From: an uncultured Lachnospiraceae bacterium
GTDB lineage: Bacteria; Bacillota; Clostridia; Lachnospirales; Lachnospiraceae
Assembly (NCBI GenBank): GCA_947089905.1
Contig: CAMUMG010000006.1
Coordinates: forward strand, 62,001-126,000
Reading direction: 5' to 3'
DNA length: 64,000 bases
The stretch's first letter is position 1. Every line of letters begins with the position of its first letter. This document shows positions 53,221-62,493 of the stretch, one piece after another. Position numbers and translations under genes: made by a program. The notes under the pieces were generated by a model. It did no database searches. It was not told the DNA's origin and saw nothing but the letters and a program-made list of their open reading frames with translations.

Positions 53221-56200
53221 CTAATTTTGAGAGTTTAAACAGGTAATAAATGCCTTTGCCGTATGATAAAGCTTTGATGTATCTGTTGTTTGTTGTGTTG
53301 TTTGAGTATCTGATATTCTATCTGACATTTTTAAATATGTTCCAATATTATTTTTATCGACTCCATAATAAATTTCTTTAACCTCTAGCTGTTCTTTTGC
53401 AAACTCCTCTTTTAGTTTTGTTTCTAATGATTTTGCAAATTCCAATCCTGCAGCAGTTTCAGAAGTGATCAGACACTCTAATGCACCATCCTTTATCCTA
53501 GCTTCTGCCCGCAAAAGACCATGAGCAGTATCCATTGTAATAGTCGCCTGTCCTGCCATACCACGATGAACAACTTTTAGATTCATATTGGTAATTCCTT
53601 TTTCAGTCTGTACTGGAATTTCATAATATTCTTGTTTTGCCAAACTTCCAGCTAACAAAACCTGTCCTCTAAGCCCAAATAACTCTTTTCTTTGTTGTGT
53701 GGTAGAATCTTCTAAAGAGAGCATTTTAAAAATCGAATCATCTAACTTTTCTATAAACTTTTCATACTCTCTTTGTAAACTTTCTGCATCCTGCATAGAT
53801 TCTATCAAATCCTCTCCAGATTTTATAGAATCGGATTGTCTAATAGAAGATATTTGTCTAACTACTTGTGCAAGTCCTCCATTTTCTGCAAGTCCCTTTG
53901 TTGCTGCAATCATTTCTATACTGTTTGGAATCTGATACCGATTTAAAAACTGAATAGCATCTGTACCGTCTTTTAAAATATTTCGGATTGCCTGTGCACG
54001 TTCCTCATATTGTTTTATATGTTCTGGATCTTTCATCTCTTTTTTCTTAGAAAGTGCCTCGGTCAATGCCTCTAAAGTCATAGTTTCCATTTGTTCTGGC
54101 ATCTCTTTTGATATTTGTACCAAATGATTTGGAGTCAAGGATTCTCTTGCCTGTTGTGCTAAAAGCTTTGCATACTCTTTTTGATGTTCTTCAAACGCAG
54201 TTGAAATTTGACGATCAATTCCATTTTCAAATCCACTGCCTTCTTTTCTCTCCATAGCATCTTTCATTCTTGCATCAATTCCATTGCCATTTCGAATCCG
54301 AGAAGCTGTCAGTAAATTTTTTAAGGTCATCTCCTGTCCTGCTTTTACCACTGAGCCAATCACTTCTCCATCATTTTTTGAGATTTGATGCAAAAGCCGG
54401 TAAATTCCAATATAAGATTCTCTCTCTTTAGAGGAAATTTCATGATTTTGTTCCAGATCCGCTAAATAGTTACTAAATCTAATTTCTTCTGTAACTCCAA
54501 GCTCTTCCTTAATTTCTGATGCGATCTCATTTACCTCATCCACTGTTAATTCCAATGGGTTTTTTCCTCTTCGTATCATCTCTACTGTTACAGAAGGCTG
54601 CATATTTTTAAACATCTGATTTACTTTTGTATCATATAACTTGATTCCCTCAATCGATTCCTTTGTCAAGTCCATTTGATTATAACCTAAAATTCGTACT
54701 GCTCTTTTGTTTGCCTCTGTTAATTCTAAGCCATTATCTCTTAAAATATCATCTACATTCTGAAATGCTTTTTGAATGGAATCACCTAAATCAGAGCGTG
54801 GAGAGGTCATTAATGTTTCATAAACTTCTCCTGCTCTCTCTATTATTGCTTTGCTCTCTTTTCCCTCTTGTGCTAATGTACCAACTGTAATTTCATTTCT
54901 ACGTACATAGGTACTTCCAAGCAAGGATGCAGGAGCATTTTTTAGTTCCTCTACAGATTCTATAGTCTGTCGGAGTAAGGTTACTTTCTCTGTAGAAGTC
55001 AAATCTGCCTCTTTCATCAGATTTTTGTAATACTCTTGTTCTAATTCTTTTAATCCCTCTACAATTCTATTCAACCCTTCTGTATCTAGTTGAATTCCTT
55101 TTTCTAAAAGCTTATGTCCAGATTCTATCGTAAGTTTTAATCGAACCTCTTCTAATTGTCTTCTTGTATGAATTGTTATAATATCTAATTCTGCAGAATT
55201 CATTACAGAAGCAATTTCCTCTGAAATTGGTTTTGAAGATAATTCTTTTTCCGCATTTCTAAAATCATCCAGTGTTAACTCTAATTCTTTTGCTCTATGA
55301 TCTTCTCTCCACTGCTTTGCCGCAGCATATCGAAGCTGTTTTTCTGAAACTTTAGAAAAATCCTCTACTGCCTGTTTTATTTTATCTTCACTAGTATCTA
55401 ATAAATTTGCCTGTTCTGGTGATTTTCCTTCCTTTAATGCCCGAACAGCAAATGCAATTCGATCCTCTTTGGAAACGGAATTCTTTTGTTTTTCTAACTG
55501 CTCATAAGCACTAATCTGTTTTTTATCCACAGGTAAATCTCTTGTTAGAAGCCACTTTGCAACTTCTAACTGATGATCATTTGCTTCCATTCCATCTTGT
55601 TTTAACCGATCCACAATAGCAGGTTTCAGTGACTCAAAAACCTTTTCTGAGAATGGAACAATCTTTTCTCTTTGACCGCTATGTACTGCCTTATAGATAT
55701 TTTCTATGGTAGGCTCTAAATCGTTTTTTAATAAATAGCCAATCGCAGAATCTTTTAGATTAGAAAATTCCTCCGCTTGACGAACAGCAGCAACAATTTT
55801 TTCAATATTTTCTTCTGTTACTGGAAGATTCGCTTCTTCCAACTGCTCTGCAATCTGTTTTTCTAATCCCGTTTTTTTCTCACTGATATTAGAATGTCTA
55901 ATCTGTTCTGTCTTTTCCTGGAACTGTTCCTTTTGATTTTCTAATCTCTGCTCCTTTATGGCGTGTTGTTCTTTTACCCGAATTACCATCTGTTCTAAAC
56001 GTTCTAACAAAAGCTTCTCCGGCAAAACACCTTCTTCTTCAAGGGATTCATAGTCTTGTCCTGTCATCTGTTCACAATGAGAGGTCTCTTTTTCTTCTTC
56101 GGATTCCTCTTTCATATCCTGAACTAAAAACTCCGAAAATGTCTTTCCAGAGTTTACCCAAGTACAGATCATAGCTCCGCTCTTTTGATGCGAAGCATCG

Positions 56201-56478
56201 TTTCCGATCTCCTTTAATACAATACGATTCTTCGATACATCCATGATCTGAAATTTACGGACTTGACCTTCCTTGGCGTCCTGTACTGCATCCTTCGAAA
56301 AAGACATTTCTTTTCCGTCAAAGTTAATGGAAACGGTATCTGAAATCTTGGAAACTATGCCTTCGAGAATTTGACCCTTCTCATAGTCAGGCTCTTTCGA
56401 TGTTGACCGCTCTGACACAGAAGCATATTCTTTTGCAGCATTAGCTGCATAAATTCCATTCATATTCATAGTATTCAT
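53221..56478 (-). CDS. Giant flagellum-linked protein with FliK-like C-terminus
   Basis: 1085 residues from the ATG at 56478 (a frame of 1094 is open to 56505, but that ATG has no ribosome binding site and lies at the predicted transcription start). It is mostly charged alpha-helix and coiled coil without signal peptide or membrane segments. Near the N-terminus is a small beta domain (about 40-95, GQILEGIVSKISDTVSINFD). Near the C-terminus (about 975-1065) a region with MNLKVVHRG, GLLRAEARIKDGALECLITS and LETKLKEEF has the strand-helix pattern of the FliK/Flg_hook domain of hook-length control proteins. I believe related Lachnospiraceae proteins are catalogued as a domain of unknown function (possibly DUF6240). 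It is directly upstream of flagellin. Confidence 0.7.
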   Translation of the reverse strand: MNTMNMNGIYAANAAKEYASVSERSTSKEPDYEKGQILEGIVSKISDTVSINFDGKEMSFSKDAVQDAKEGQVRKFQIMDVSKNRIVLKEIGNDASHQKSGAMICTWVNSGKTFSEFLVQDMKEESEEEKETSHCEQMTGQDYESLEEEGVLPEKLLLERLEQMVIRVKEQHAIKEQRLENQKEQFQEKTEQIRHSNISEKKTGLEKQIAEQLEEANLPVTEENIEKIVAAVRQAEEFSNLKDSAIGYLLKNDLEPTIENIYKAVHSGQREKIVPFSEKVFESLKPAIVDRLKQDGMEANDHQLEVAKWLLTRDLPVDKKQISAYEQLEKQKNSVSKEDRIAFAVRALKEGKSPEQANLLDTSEDKIKQAVEDFSKVSEKQLRYAAAKQWREDHRAKELELTLDDFRNAEKELSSKPISEEIASVMNSAELDIITIHTRRQLEEVRLKLTIESGHKLLEKGIQLDTEGLNRIVEGLKELEQEYYKNLMKEADLTSTEKVTLLRQTIESVEELKNAPASLLGSTYVRRNEITVGTLAQEGKESKAIIERAGEVYETLMTSPRSDLGDSIQKAFQNVDDILRDNGLELTEANKRAVRILGYNQMDLTKESIEGIKLYDTKVNQMFKNMQPSVTVEMIRRGKNPLELTVDEVNEIASEIKEELGVTEEIRFSNYLADLEQNHEISSKERESYIGIYRLLHQISKNDGEVIGSVVKAGQEMTLKNLLTASRIRNGNGIDARMKDAMERKEGSGFENGIDRQISTAFEEHQKEYAKLLAQQARESLTPNHLVQISKEMPEQMETMTLEALTEALSKKKEMKDPEHIKQYEERAQAIRNILKDGTDAIQFLNRYQIPNSIEMIAATKGLAENGGLAQVVRQISSIRQSDSIKSGEDLIESMQDAESLQREYEKFIEKLDDSIFKMLSLEDSTTQQRKELFGLRGQVLLAGSLAKQEYYEIPVQTEKGITNMNLKVVHRGMAGQATITMDTAHGLLRAEARIKDGALECLITSETAAGLEFAKSLETKLKEEFAKEQLEVKEIYYGVDKNNIGTYLKMSDRISDTQTTQQTTDTSKLYHTAKAFITCLNSQN

Positions 56479-56513
56479 AGATTTCAACTTTACCTTTCGT
56501 TTCATTACTATAT

Positions 56514-56540
56514 ATTTCGGAAACTTTCTTAAAAATCTTA
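56514..56540 (-). promoter_or_regulatory. Sigma-D-type promoter of the flagellin locus
   Basis: TAAG (56540-56537), 15-bp spacer, TCCGAAAT (56521-56514), six of eight matches to GCCGATAT. The -35 and spacing are identical to those at 29013-29039. Start expected near 56507. Confidence 0.58.
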
Positions 56541-56552
56541 ACTTATAGGCAA

Positions 56553-56590
56553 AAAAAGAAAGAGTGTTACAAACAACACTCTTTCTTTTT
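56553..56590 (-). terminator. Terminator of the secreted protein pair
   Basis: Perfect 16-bp stem AAAAAGAAAGAGTGTT / AACACTCTTTCTTTTT followed by T residues on the minus strand, 5 bp past the stop codon at 56595. It separates the secreted pair from the flagellin transcript. Confidence 0.85.
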
Positions 56591-56594
56591 TGGT

Positions 56595-57779
56595 TTATTT
56601 AAAAGTTACCTTAAAATTTCCATAAGCGGAAGGAAGCACCGGGGTGATTCCCTTAGAAATATTTGCTGCTATTCCTTTATACCGATAATAAATTGTACTT
56701 CCTTCTGGTGCAGAAGCTTTACTTAGTTTTATCGGTGTATTTTTCTTTACTGCTTTCCAAATAGCTTTTACAGGATCAAAGCTTTTTCCTGGTTTAACGA
56801 TAGTATATTCATACATCAAAGAGGTTGAAGCATCTGAAAACTGTAAAAACAGATATTTCGCATCTTGTGTATAATGGCTTACTGTGGTTGGTGCTGCCTT
56901 TTGTGCTGGTATTGTTAGAGTTTGTGTTTTGGAATAAGGTACTGCTGCTGTAGCAATCTTTCGAAACAACACACTACCAGCTTGAGCGGTTTTTCCATCT
57001 TTGTATAATGTATTTGGAAGTAAAGATTCTAATGTCATTGTCTTCATACAATTTTTCCACGTATTTCCGCCGTCTAAACTATACTCCATCTTTTCTGTTG
57101 TATTTAACTTTAAGGTTTTCATATTAACAGAAACAGTAGGCGCATTCCCACGTTTTGTAATAGAAAGGGTTACTTCTTTACTTGGGCGAGAACCCGGATC
57201 TTGTGCTGATGTGCCAGGAATTTGTGCTGTTCGAATTACAATTTTCGCACCCTTAACACGAAACTGTTCCAAACTACTCACAAATTGTTTATAATCGGCA
57301 CTTCCCTCTTCTAATGAAACAGTATGCCAATTATAGTCGGTATTCTTTCTCCACTGGAAATATTCCGCATCTTCTGTATTAGAGATCGTAACCATTCCAT
57401 CTACTTTATCAAATTTTACTTTGATGGTATTTTGTTTTGGAATTGTTACTTCTGTAATTCTTGTGTCTGACCCTCCTTTAAAATAGAGAGTCTTATTGCT
57501 GGTTGCCACAATCCATGAAATATCAGTACAGGCGTGACCTTCACTATTTACATAATACTCTAAAACATTCCAAGTTGACTTATTAGTGGAAAAATAAATA
57601 ACAGAATTACCATTAGGTTTTAGTTTTAACTCTAACGCATTATAGTCTATGGAAGCTACTTCCACCTGACTTGCATCGTCTGCGGCAAAAAGCGTTTCTG
57701 CCTTGTTAAATCCTATACTAAAGCACGCAAGAGCCACAGTTAGAATTAAAATCATTTTTAATTTTCTAATTAACTTCAT
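56595..57779 (-). CDS. Secreted beta-rich protein, family member 2
   Basis: 394 residues with a Sec signal peptide (about 1-33, hydrophobic ILILTVALACFSIGF, cleavage near LFAADD). The body is predicted beta structure. Block by block it matches the first half of the next gene: a DYN...L.L opening, a DISWI box, an IPKQ box, QWRKN...W, then RTAQIPGTSAQDPGSRPSKEV, and a YEYTIVKPGK/YYRYKG end domain. No anchor motif. GGAGGAGAGCCC precedes the ATG. It begins 12 bp after the 856-residue gene stops and shares its mRNA. Function unknown; the position suggests a flagellum- or motility-phase surface component. Confidence 0.7.
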   Translation of the reverse strand: MKLIRKLKMILILTVALACFSIGFNKAETLFAADDASQVEVASIDYNALELKLKPNGNSVIYFSTNKSTWNVLEYYVNSEGHACTDISWIVATSNKTLYFKGGSDTRITEVTIPKQNTIKVKFDKVDGMVTISNTEDAEYFQWRKNTDYNWHTVSLEEGSADYKQFVSSLEQFRVKGAKIVIRTAQIPGTSAQDPGSRPSKEVTLSITKRGNAPTVSVNMKTLKLNTTEKMEYSLDGGNTWKNCMKTMTLESLLPNTLYKDGKTAQAGSVLFRKIATAAVPYSKTQTLTIPAQKAAPTTVSHYTQDAKYLFLQFSDASTSLMYEYTIVKPGKSFDPVKAIWKAVKKNTPIKLSKASAPEGSTIYYRYKGIAANISKGITPVLPSAYGNFKVTFK

Positions 57780-57791
57780 GGGCTCTCCTCC

Positions 57792-60362
57792 TTAATTTCC
57801 GGATGTATCTGCTGATGCTGTTTTTAAAATGGTCAGCTTACATCCTGTCGAAATTTCAAATCCATTACTGAGTTTAATCACTACATTGTTTGTACTTGTC
57901 GATTGTCCAACTCCATTTGCATCTGCTTTTAACAAATTGATCTTTTTATTAGAAAGTGTAATCGTAATTGTATTTCCAGATACACTTGCTTCATGAAGAA
58001 TACTTTGAGTTCCCCATACAACATCTGAAACACCTACACTATAACCAGCATCAGCTTTTGTAAGTGTGAGCTTATAGGTATTAACTGGAGTAGTTACACT
58101 ATTGACTAACTTACCATTTTCATCATATTCATTCTTAGTTGTACTCTCGGTTAAACTGCCCTCTGTAATTGTCCATGCAATTGGTGCAGCATCTAACGTT
58201 GCTGTTTCTTTTAATGTCATATAAACCTGATTCGTTAAAACTTCCCCATTTTTTAAAGTGATAATAAATGGCTGTTTTGTATTAGTAGCTTTAATTGAAG
58301 TTTCATCCTCAAACTTATCTACATGAATTGTAACATACGCACGTCTTGCCTGCATACCTTCACTATTGGTATAATCTTCATAACAAACCATTGCATCTGG
58401 TGCGCTGGCACTAGAATATGCCTGATATACTCTTTTTTCTGCATCGTCTGCTCTTTCGCCTGAATTACATGAAAACTCTGCAACATTGAGCGTATACGCA
58501 TCATACGTAATCTTGTCTATGGTATTTGGTGTAGTTGTTTCTTGACCGATTGTTGTGCCATCCATTACATTTTTTGTTCCAAAGTCAACGATAAATTTAA
58601 AATACGTATCATCCTGTGTTTCCTGTGACTTATAGAGGCGTTCAAAAGCGGTCATATAACTATCATAATATTCGCCATAACTGCTCTTATCATAGGAAGA
58701 AGGAGTAGTTGCTTTACTAGAAGGATACAAATACAAAAGAATTCCTGCTGCATCTGTACTTACAATCTCTTCACCATTTGCTAAAACAAGTTTCGCATAT
58801 AATTTTTCTTCCAAAGCAGAAGATAATTGATCTAATCCAGCGGTTGAGGTAATTTTTGTTGTAATAATGTATGCTCTTTCTGTTCCAGCCGCTCCTGAAT
58901 CATTATTTTTAGCAACTGTACTGGTACACTCTGCTGTTCCTACTACATTTCCGTAAGAATTTAAGAATGTAATAGAAGATACTGTAGTTTTTGTATAGCT
59001 GAAAATGGTAAATTCCTTTGTCTTTCCATAATTTCCAGTATGAATTGTTCCTGCTGGAGCGACAACTGTAGTTACACCTGTCAGTTGTGTTCCGTCTGGA
59101 TAAGAAATTCCGTCATCTCCAGTAATTTTTACAGAATCTGAAGCAAGAGCAAAGTCCTCTTTTCCTAAAGAAGAAACGGACTTTTTACGAATATAAATCT
59201 GACTTCCAACTGGTGCTTTTGTTTTGTTTAAAGACACTGGTGAGCTAGAAGTTAAGCTGCTCCATGTCATAGTTGAATAATCAGGTTCTGTCTGCACATC
59301 CTCTTTCTTGACAACACTATATTCATAAGGAGAAGAACTAGAAGCTGCTTTTACCAAAAGTTCTAATGAAGAAGAACTGGTATAGGAAATACTTGCTCCA
59401 ATCGTATCTTTATCCGGTGCTTTATCTTGAGCTGGTATTGTAATTGTTGTCAATTTTGATTCTTGGGTAGAAGCGGTTGCTTTCTTTTTAAACTGAATAG
59501 AAATATCCTTTGTTTCCTTGCCAGAAGTCTTTACTGCTGTTCCTGAATATAACGCTTCTGGTGCAAGTTCTGTTAAAGAATAATTTTTTGTAGAATTAAT
59601 TTCTTTCCACTCTTCTTCTTGTGTAGTATTTCCATCTTCGTCTAATATCACAAGTCGATACTGCATACCACTTTTTAGGGATACCATAAAATTACTTGCA
59701 TTTATAGAAATAGATGGTGCTGCTGACTTTGCTGGTACTTTCACTTTAACTTCCTTGCTTGGGCGAAGACCAGGACTACTTTGAGATGTGCCGTTTTCTG
59801 GAGCTAGACGAAAATATAAAGTAGCTCCATTTACAATAAGATAACTTAAATCCTTATTGGTAGTTTGCTTATTCCACTCACTCCAAACGGTACTATTATT
59901 CTTTCTCCATTGAATCGTTCTACTTCCTGCATTCGTAAATGATACAGGGTATTCAGAACTTGCACGATATGTTGCCTTTAGATTTGTTATCTGTTTTGGT
60001 AAAACAACAAGTCCTGCATCTGTTGATACATCCCCTTTAAAACTAAGCTGATAGTTCGTCGATACGCTGATCCATGAAATGTCTACTGTAATTCTTCCAT
60101 TTTGAAATCCCTGAAATTCTTCCCACTTCTTTTGTTTTGCATCAGAAAGATAGAGTTTAGAATCAGAGTTGGCGGATTGAAATGTAATAGTACTTTCGTC
60201 GTAGTTGATTTCCACAATCGTCAACTGTTTTCCAGATGCCGCGATTCCATGAATACCAACAGTCAAACTAATTAATACTGCAACGAATGCTACTGCAGCA
60301 ATGCTAAAATACACTTTTTTATGCTGCTTTAAACACTGCCCCTTATTATTCTGTTCTTTCAC
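57792..60362 (-). CDS. Large secreted beta-rich protein, family member 3
   Basis: 856 residues. Basic N-terminus then a hydrophobic segment (about 18-40, VYFSIAAVAFVAVLISLTVG) ending GIAASG, a signal peptide or anchor. Residues 45-430 follow the plan shared with the 394-residue protein: IVEINYDESTITF, VDISWISVS, VLPKQITNLKA, IQWRKNNSTVWSEW, then RLAPENGTSQSSPGLRPSKE. The remaining half has further Ser/Thr-rich beta domains with no catalytic or anchor motif. The start is GTG with GGGGG 8 bases ahead. First gene of the pair, behind a sigma-D-type promoter at 60444-60471. Unknown function; possible filament-associated protein, adhesin or matrix component. Confidence 0.7.
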   Translation of the reverse strand: MKEQNNKGQCLKQHKKVYFSIAAVAFVAVLISLTVGIHGIAASGKQLTIVEINYDESTITFQSANSDSKLYLSDAKQKKWEEFQGFQNGRITVDISWISVSTNYQLSFKGDVSTDAGLVVLPKQITNLKATYRASSEYPVSFTNAGSRTIQWRKNNSTVWSEWNKQTTNKDLSYLIVNGATLYFRLAPENGTSQSSPGLRPSKEVKVKVPAKSAAPSISINASNFMVSLKSGMQYRLVILDEDGNTTQEEEWKEINSTKNYSLTELAPEALYSGTAVKTSGKETKDISIQFKKKATASTQESKLTTITIPAQDKAPDKDTIGASISYTSSSSLELLVKAASSSSPYEYSVVKKEDVQTEPDYSTMTWSSLTSSSPVSLNKTKAPVGSQIYIRKKSVSSLGKEDFALASDSVKITGDDGISYPDGTQLTGVTTVVAPAGTIHTGNYGKTKEFTIFSYTKTTVSSITFLNSYGNVVGTAECTSTVAKNNDSGAAGTERAYIITTKITSTAGLDQLSSALEEKLYAKLVLANGEEIVSTDAAGILLYLYPSSKATTPSSYDKSSYGEYYDSYMTAFERLYKSQETQDDTYFKFIVDFGTKNVMDGTTIGQETTTPNTIDKITYDAYTLNVAEFSCNSGERADDAEKRVYQAYSSASAPDAMVCYEDYTNSEGMQARRAYVTIHVDKFEDETSIKATNTKQPFIITLKNGEVLTNQVYMTLKETATLDAAPIAWTITEGSLTESTTKNEYDENGKLVNSVTTPVNTYKLTLTKADAGYSVGVSDVVWGTQSILHEASVSGNTITITLSNKKINLLKADANGVGQSTSTNNVVIKLSNGFEISTGCKLTILKTASADTSGN

Positions 60363-60443
60363 GGACGTATCCCCCTTTCTTTATTTTTCTTTTTGGATTT
60401 GATACAGTTTTTATCCTATTAACTATATAAATCCTTTTTAGGA

Positions 60444-60471
60444 TTATCGACAAGAGAGTCAGAAAACTTTA
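60444..60471 (-). promoter_or_regulatory. Sigma-D-type promoter of the large secreted protein pair
   Basis: TAAA (60471-60468), 16-bp spacer, GTCGATAA (60451-60444), seven of eight matches to GCCGATAA. The leader to the GTG at 60362 is about 75 nt. It overlaps the hairpin at 60453-60490: the TAAA lies in the hairpin loop. Confidence 0.62.
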
Positions 60472-60490
60472 GGTTGTTTTCTGACTCTCT
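60453..60490 (-). terminator. Terminator-like hairpin downstream of the second chemoreceptor
   Basis: Perfect 15-bp stem AGAGAGTCAGAAAAC / GTTTTCTGACTCTCT with an 8-base loop, 12 bp past the chemoreceptor stop codon at 60502. The following T-run on the minus strand is weak (CTTGTCG) because the sequence doubles as a promoter. Confidence 0.65.
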
Positions 60491-60501
60491 TATTTATGTC
60501 T

Positions 60502-62196
60502 TTATTTTAACTGAAACATTCCAACTAAATCTGATAGCATAGAAGCCTGTGCAGAAAGCTCTTCACTGGTTGCAGAAGTTTCTTGTGCAGTAGCTGAATT
60601 AGCTTGTACAACTTCTGATATATGATTTACTCCAATTTCCGCCTGACCCATTGCACGTGCTTGATCTTTAGCAATGTCACTTAAATTTTTTGAACTTTCA
60701 GCGATCTTTTCAATTCCATTGACCATTTTTTGGAGTGAATTTGCCGCATTTGTTGCTGCTTGATTTCCCTCTTCCATCTCTTCAATTGTGCCCTCAATCA
60801 ATTTTCTGGTATTCACTGCCGATTTTGTACTCTGTTCGGCAAGACTGCCAATTTGTTCTGCTACAACAGAAAAGCCTCTTCCCGCCTCTCCTGCTCTTGC
60901 CGCTTCAATCGCTGCATTTAATGATAATAGATTGGTTTGAGAAGCAATATCTTCAATCTCTGAAATAATATTTCCGATTTTTTGGGAAGTCTCATTAATT
61001 CGTTCCATTGCTTTTACCATAACTTCCATCTCTTCTCTACCCTTATCTGCTTCAACTGCATATCTCTTTGCCTCAACATAAGAAGATTCTGCGGTTTCAG
61101 CCGCCTTTTCTACTCCATTTGTAATATCAGTAATCGTGGCATGTAACTCTTCTACTGAACCTGCTTGATCCATAGCTCCTTCAGCAAGATTTTGTGATGC
61201 CTGCGCCATATTACCTGCTCCAGCAGAAACTTGTATCGATGCTTCCTCAATTCTTTTTAATGTTTCATTCATCTTATGATTCATCGCTATCATAGAATCT
61301 CGTATATTTGAAAATTCTCCCACATACTGTTGTGGAATTTTTGTTTCTGTTCTGAAATTGCCTGCAGCCATTTCCCCTAAGAGATTACCTGCGTCTTTGA
61401 TAATTAAACTAAGCGTACTTGCCATATTCACAGTTTCTTTTGCCATATCTGCTACTTCATCCTCTGTATCTGTTTTAGGAAATGGATCAGATAAATTACC
61501 CATAGCAAATGTTTTCAGACGTTTTGAAAGAGCTCCTAATGGATCTGCAATTCCTTTTGAAATCTTTTCACCCAACAATAAAGAAAATATAAATACAAAA
61601 ATAATTATAACAATAATTGCAATGATAAGAACAACTCTTATACTTTCTAACTTTTCATCTAACTCGTTTCCGGTATTTACATTTAACTCCATAAGTTCAT
61701 TTAAAGAGGTATTTACTTCATCATATAATGAAGCAAGCTCACTTGCTGCTCTTGCCTGAGCTTGACTTCTTTTTTCAGAATCATTTGTATTTCCCAACTC
61801 TATAATTTCATTATCTAAATCCCAATATTTTGTTAATGCTTTCTCTACTTCATTATAAGCAGCAATCTCTTTCTCCGCTGTCAAAGTATTTTTTATCTTT
61901 TTAAAATATTCATTAAAAGATTCTTTTTGCCGAAGATGAGTGTTGATCCCCCCCTGAACAATACTTTCATCTGCATAAGAAATAATTTGTCTGGTTGCAC
62001 TTCTCGCTTCTGATAATGCCAATCTTGCATTACCAATATCCCCTTGAGAAAACCCATAATTTTTTAGGGCAAACGCATACTGTCCAGAAATATAAATCAT
62101 AGCTATACAGCTTGCAACAGCAACAATACTTATAATACTACTGATCAGAATGAAGGACAATGTCAGCCTTTTCTTAATGTTCATTTTTTTTAACAT
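60502..62196 (-). CDS. Methyl-accepting chemotaxis protein
   Basis: 564-residue receptor. First membrane segment at about 14-38 ([20 protein letters not shown]), a helical extracellular sensor of about 150 residues (four-helix-bundle type), second segment at about 188-210 ([20 protein letters not shown]), HAMP, then the signalling coiled coil with tip [21 protein letters not shown]. The start at 62196 has AAGGAGG 9 bases ahead; the open frame extends 20 codons upstream without a signal. It neighbours the flagellar locus. Ligand unknown. It resembles the receptor at 1241-2944 in layout and probably shares its array. Confidence 0.93.
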   Translation of the reverse strand: MLKKMNIKKRLTLSFILISSIISIVAVASCIAMIYISGQYAFALKNYGFSQGDIGNARLALSEARSATRQIISYADESIVQGGINTHLRQKESFNEYFKKIKNTLTAEKEIAAYNEVEKALTKYWDLDNEIIELGNTNDSEKRSQAQARAASELASLYDEVNTSLNELMELNVNTGNELDEKLESIRVVLIIAIIVIIIFVFIFSLLLGEKISKGIADPLGALSKRLKTFAMGNLSDPFPKTDTEDEVADMAKETVNMASTLSLIIKDAGNLLGEMAAGNFRTETKIPQQYVGEFSNIRDSMIAMNHKMNETLKRIEEASIQVSAGAGNMAQASQNLAEGAMDQAGSVEELHATITDITNGVEKAAETAESSYVEAKRYAVEADKGREEMEVMVKAMERINETSQKIGNIISEIEDIASQTNLLSLNAAIEAARAGEAGRGFSVVAEQIGSLAEQSTKSAVNTRKLIEGTIEEMEEGNQAATNAANSLQKMVNGIEKIAESSKNLSDIAKDQARAMGQAEIGVNHISEVVQANSATAQETSATSEELSAQASMLSDLVGMFQLK

Positions 62197-62348
62197 TACT
62201 AAATTCCTCCTTGAGCATCTTTTTATGGTTTGTAGAAAATTTCTGGCAGACTCCACATTCCTTCGAAAATAGCTTTCAAGTTATTTTTTATTGTATTGTT
62301 ACGATTGACAATCACCCCCATTTTTCTTCTGATGACAAGTTGTTTTTT

Positions 62349-62377
62349 ATTATACACTTCCCTCCCTCTGTTTGCAA
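62349..62377 (-). promoter_or_regulatory. Promoter of the second chemoreceptor
   Basis: -35 TTGCAA (62377-62372), 17-bp spacer, -10 TATAAT (62354-62349). The leader of about 145 nt shows no recognised riboswitch. A sigma-A rather than a sigma-D promoter. Confidence 0.68.
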
Positions 62378-62429
62378 GATTATAAAAGATTTATTTTCTT
62401 TCCCTCTTAATTTGATCTATAATAGAAAG

Positions 62430-62463
62430 TAATGTATAGGTTTTTGTAAAAATGAATACATTA
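62430..62463 (+). repeat. Inverted repeat in the leader of the DUF885 gene
   Basis: TAATGTAT and ATACATTA arms with an 18-base spacer, just after a TATAAT (62418-62423) that lacks a clear -35. It lies about 30 bp upstream of the start codon and could be an operator. Confidence 0.35.
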
Positions 62464-62493
62464 TTACGAATCGCTTTATTTTAGGAGGTCATA

